From Microbacterium foliorum (GTDB taxonomy: Bacteria; Actinomycetota; Actinomycetes; Actinomycetales; Microbacteriaceae): a stretch of 64,000 bases of DNA. The notes below the pieces were generated by a model. It saw nothing but the letters and a program-made list of their open reading frames with translations, searched no databases and was not told the DNA's origin. Every line of letters starts with the position of its first letter. Positions within the stretch are counted from its first letter, which is position 1. Shown in pieces: positions 61,461-64,000 of this stretch. A program made the translations under genes and the position numbers. Location: NCBI RefSeq assembly GCF_006385575.1, contig NZ_CP041040.1, positions 1,054,001 through 1,118,000 of the forward strand, given 5' to 3'.

Positions 61461-62885
61461 TCACACGGATCCGTGTTCGTGCGGCAGGCGTCCCGACGCC
61501 AGAGCCGCCTGCAGCGCCAGGAAATCGCTGTCGTTCTGGTCCGCGTAGACCGCGGCGAAGTCCGCGATCGCCTCCTCGAACGTGTCGCTGCGCCCCAGAT
61601 ACCCCGCGATCTGCACGCGATCGCCGGATCGGGAGTGGGCTCGCGCCAGCGTCTCCCCGCAGATCCGCGCATACAGGGTCGCACCCCGCACGGTCATCGC
61701 GTCCGGGTCGACTGCGCCTTTGCCGTCCTGCAACTGCCGGATGTAGAAGTCGCGGCGCTGCCCGTCGAGGCCGACCATGGAGTGCCATCCGAGGAAGATG
61801 TCGCTGGACGCCTGCATCACCCGCTGGCCCCGCACGACCCGCTCCGCGTGGTCGTCGTACTCGCTCGGCCCGAGAAAGCGCTCGAGGACGGATGCCTGAG
61901 CCTCCTTCGCCTGGAGGAGCAGAGGGTCGTCGTCGTCGCGTCCGCTGAGGAGGATCACCCAGGCGCGCGTGCCCACGCTTCCGACGCCGACCACCTTTCG
62001 AGCCATGTGACGGTACCGGTACTCGGCGATCGGATGCCGTTCGCCGCCGAGCGTCGTGCGATATGCGCCCAGCACCTGATGCATGACATCCGCTTCGTCT
62101 GCCGCACGCCCCGCTTCGCGGATGAGGTCCTCGACGGGGACGATCAGCGGCGGCGCCGAGACGATGCGCAAGTGGCCGTCGACGACACGCACCAGCTTCT
62201 TGAAGGCCTTACGATGATCGCGTCGTCGCGCCTTGTCGATCGTCGCGTCCAGGCGGCGAACCTCCTCATCGCCCACCCGCTGGTCGAGGTGCGCCTCGCG
62301 GATCGACAGCCTCGCGCGCTCCGCGTCGAGTCGGTCGTACCAGGCATCGAGCACGGTCGACTTCGACGCGGCCCTCATCGCCGTGCGATAGCCGTGCGCT
62401 GCGGCGACGACGCAGGCACGCACCTCCTCGGCGCTGAAACCGCGCTGTCTGCCGGCCACCGCGAAACTCGCCGCGAGTCGTTTGACATCCCATTCGAACG
62501 GGCCCGGAAGCGTCTCATCGAAGTCGTTGATGTCGAAGATCAGGTGGCGCTCGGGGGTGCTGAACAGGCCGAAGTTCGACAGGTGCGCGTCTCCGCAGAG
62601 CTGCGCGATGATCCCCGTGTGCGCGGACGAGGCGAGGTCCGAGGCCATGAGCAGGGCCGCCCCGCGGTAGAAGGCGAGCGGCGACGCGGCCATGCGCGCG
62701 TAGCGCACCGGTGTGAGCTCCTGGACCCGTGATCGTCCCTGCTCCTCGAGCAGATCGATCGGGTCCGGCCGGTCCGAGGCCGGTGACCATACTCCGAGCT
62801 GCGCCCGAGGCATCCGCGATCGAGCGGCACGTCCTTCATCACGTCGCTCGGCGAACGGCTTCGCGACCTCCGATCGCCGGGTCAT
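61461..62885 (-). CDS. DUF2252 protein
   Basis: A 474-residue soluble protein of the DUF2252 family. Characteristic stretches are FYRGAALLMASDL, LCGDAHLSNFGLF (the conserved GDxHxxNFG motif), FDINDFDETLPGPFEWDVKRLA and VGVGSVGTRAWVILL. GDAHxxN followed by DxND strongly resembles the catalytic and metal motifs of aminoglycoside-phosphotransferase-like kinases, so a kinase function is plausible but unproved. It is coupled by ATGA overlap to the upstream membrane protein. Confidence 0.9.
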   Translation of the reverse strand: MTRRSEVAKPFAERRDEGRAARSRMPRAQLGVWSPASDRPDPIDLLEEQGRSRVQELTPVRYARMAASPLAFYRGAALLMASDLASSAHTGIIAQLCGDAHLSNFGLFSTPERHLIFDINDFDETLPGPFEWDVKRLAASFAVAGRQRGFSAEEVRACVVAAAHGYRTAMRAASKSTVLDAWYDRLDAERARLSIREAHLDQRVGDEEVRRLDATIDKARRRDHRKAFKKLVRVVDGHLRIVSAPPLIVPVEDLIREAGRAADEADVMHQVLGAYRTTLGGERHPIAEYRYRHMARKVVGVGSVGTRAWVILLSGRDDDDPLLLQAKEAQASVLERFLGPSEYDDHAERVVRGQRVMQASSDIFLGWHSMVGLDGQRRDFYIRQLQDGKGAVDPDAMTVRGATLYARICGETLARAHSRSGDRVQIAGYLGRSDTFEEAIADFAAVYADQNDSDFLALQAALASGRLPHEHGSV

Positions 62886-64000
62886 GAGCTGGCCCGGCCG
62901 AGAGGATCGGCGGAGGTGGCATCCGCCTTCTCACCTGCGACGCCCTCGAGCACGTCGTCCTCGGACTCCGCGACGTCGATGGCGTCGACATCGGCATCGG
63001 CATCGGCATCGGACGGCGGACGTTCGACCACCTCCAGAACGAGGACGACGAGCAACGACAGCACCAGCGTCCACAGCACGAGCGCGGGGCTGAGCGGCCG
63101 GACGAACAGCACGACCGCCGCACCCGCCACGATGATCACGCCCCTCAGGAGAGAGCGTCGCGAGTACAGCCACGTGCCGACGCGACCGCTGCTCAGGCCG
63201 CGCCGTTCCAGAGCCTCGCGCACCGAGGCGGCGCCACCGTGGACGACGGCTCGCAGCCGTCGTGGAACATCGAAGGGGCCCGCGAACCACCCGACCACGG
63301 CGGTGACGAGCGCGAGTACGAGCACAGCCACGGCCGTGTCGCGCATGGCACCGCCGACCAGTTCGTAAATGGCGCCCCCGGCATCCGCGGGGATGCCGTT
63401 GCTGCGCAGAGCGGCGTCGAAGAACACCCTGCCGACTGCGAGGCCCGCGAGCACGATCAGCATCACGAGACCGAGGGAGAGCGCTGCGGTGACGAGCGCG
63501 ACCGAGCGCCGTCGAGCGGCGACCACCCCGGCGGTGAGGAAGAGGATCGCCACCCAGGGCAACCACAGCCCGGCCGCCACCACCAGCTCGTACGCGAGCT
63601 GGACGGAGGCGAGGGAGTCGACCTGCGCGACCGTGATCGTGCGATCGACCGTCGGAATCGACGCCGCGAATCCGACCCCCTGGTCGACGAGCACATCTTT
63701 CGCGGCGTCGATGATCGGCGCCAGCTGAATCCCGATGGTGCCGTCGGAGCCCAGGGCGATGGCCGCATCCGGATCGTTCTGCAACGCGGACACCACCTGC
63801 GAGTGGCTGACGCGGAGCGCGCTCGCCCAGACGTTCGCGAACGCTTCGGACTCGACGAAGCGCTCGACCACGGTGCCCACGAGCGACTGGAGCCCTTGTG
63901 CGGCGGGGCCCTTGAGCAGTTGCAGCGCGCGAGTCGCCGCGGGGCCGGTGCCGAGATCGATGACGCCGTCGATCACGTCCGTGGTGAGGGTCGGTATGTC
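62882..64000 (-). CDS. Multi-pass membrane protein, N-terminus off the window
   Basis: At least 372 residues; the frame stays open to the right edge (the eight upstream codons read DIPTLTTD), so the GTG at 63976 is probably not the start. The visible part has an extracytoplasmic helical region (about 140 residues), four hydrophobic helices, a Gly/Arg-rich loop, two further helices (GVIIVAGAAVVLF, LVLSLLVVLVLEVV) and an acidic Asp-Ala tail. I do not recognise a function. Its stop overlaps the DUF2252 start, and it is the first visible gene of a four-gene operon. Confidence 0.82.
   Translation of the reverse strand, partial: DIPTLTTDVIDGVIDLGTGPAATRALQLLKGPAAQGLQSLVGTVVERFVESEAFANVWASALRVSHSQVVSALQNDPDAAIALGSDGTIGIQLAPIIDAAKDVLVDQGVGFAASIPTVDRTITVAQVDSLASVQLAYELVVAAGLWLPWVAILFLTAGVVAARRRSVALVTAALSLGLVMLIVLAGLAVGRVFFDAALRSNGIPADAGGAIYELVGGAMRDTAVAVLVLALVTAVVGWFAGPFDVPRRLRAVVHGGAASVREALERRGLSSGRVGTWLYSRRSLLRGVIIVAGAAVVLFVRPLSPALVLWTLVLSLLVVLVLEVVERPPSDADADADVDAIDVAESEDDVLEGVAGEKADATSADPLGRASS
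62989..63012. repeat. Hexanucleotide tract, four copies
   Basis: CATCGG is repeated four times and encodes an Asp-Ala run (DADADAD) in the acidic C-terminal tail of the membrane protein. It is the second in-frame hexanucleotide tract in the same operon. Confidence 0.9.

Overview
The window looks like a chromosomal segment from a high-GC actinobacterium, most likely Microbacteriaceae and possibly Microbacterium. The reasons are very GC-rich third codon positions, frequent GTG starts, ATGA/GTGA translational coupling, a GTP-type PEP carboxykinase beside a RamB-like regulator, a long GapB-type GAPDH and a DUF222/HNH protein. The genus is an inference. The segment is densely coded: no gene-free stretch exceeds 300 bases, and I saw no tRNA, rRNA, CRISPR array, transposase or prophage. 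Two genes run off the edges: a thiolase on the left and a membrane protein on the right.

Left part (1-13.2 kb). A PaaJ/PcaF-type thiolase and a divergent TetR gene sit at the edge of what is probably an aromatic-acid (phenylacetate-type) locus. A site resembling the TetR site recurs in front of the MHS-family transporter at 7.7-9.0 kb. Between them is a PTS-dependent dihydroxyacetone kinase operon (dhaK-dhaL-dhaM) with a divergent IclR regulator; its DhaM is fused to HPr and a complete Enzyme I. After a lipoprotein gene and the transporter comes a bkdABC-type branched-chain 2-oxoacid dehydrogenase operon, divergent from an Lrp/AsnC regulator.

Amine/alcohol catabolism part (13.3-39.4 kb). ALDH and GMC oxidoreductase genes are translationally coupled. 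An APC permease, a MoaF-like protein and an amidohydrolase form an operon, followed by two SDR genes on the other strand. After a DUF222/HNH gene and a HAD phosphatase comes a second operon: AraC/FeaR-like regulator, second MoaF-like protein, SnoaL-like protein and a complete HAAT (Liv-type) ABC importer with LivM fused to LivG. A MurNAc-6-phosphate module (RpiR regulator, BadF/BadG kinase, MurQ) follows. Next is a copper amine oxidase with all active-site residues in place and an unusual Cys-rich tail, controlled in all likelihood by the adjacent TetR through two matching operator sites.

Central metabolism part (39.4-46.4 kb). A paired SMR exporter is followed by gapB, an AlkX/AlkZ-like DNA glycosylase gene, ramB and pckG. 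This reads as a gluconeogenic neighbourhood, with a clear inverted repeat between ramB and pckG.

Right part (46.4-64 kb). An ABC exporter with a tiny HTH protein lies divergent from an S66 peptidase whose Ser-Glu spacing is MccF-like; two near-identical inverted repeats lie between them. This is the best candidate for an uncharacterised efflux-plus-hydrolase protection module. Then come a second MHS transporter, a YfcE-type phosphodiesterase coupled to an unknown gene, an HNH protein lacking the usual first His, and a LacI-controlled GH35 beta-galactosidase with its ABC importer. The window ends in an overlapping operon of a membrane protein, a DUF2252 protein, a K+-channel-like protein and a DHA2 exporter, with two hexanucleotide repeat tracts inside its coding sequences.
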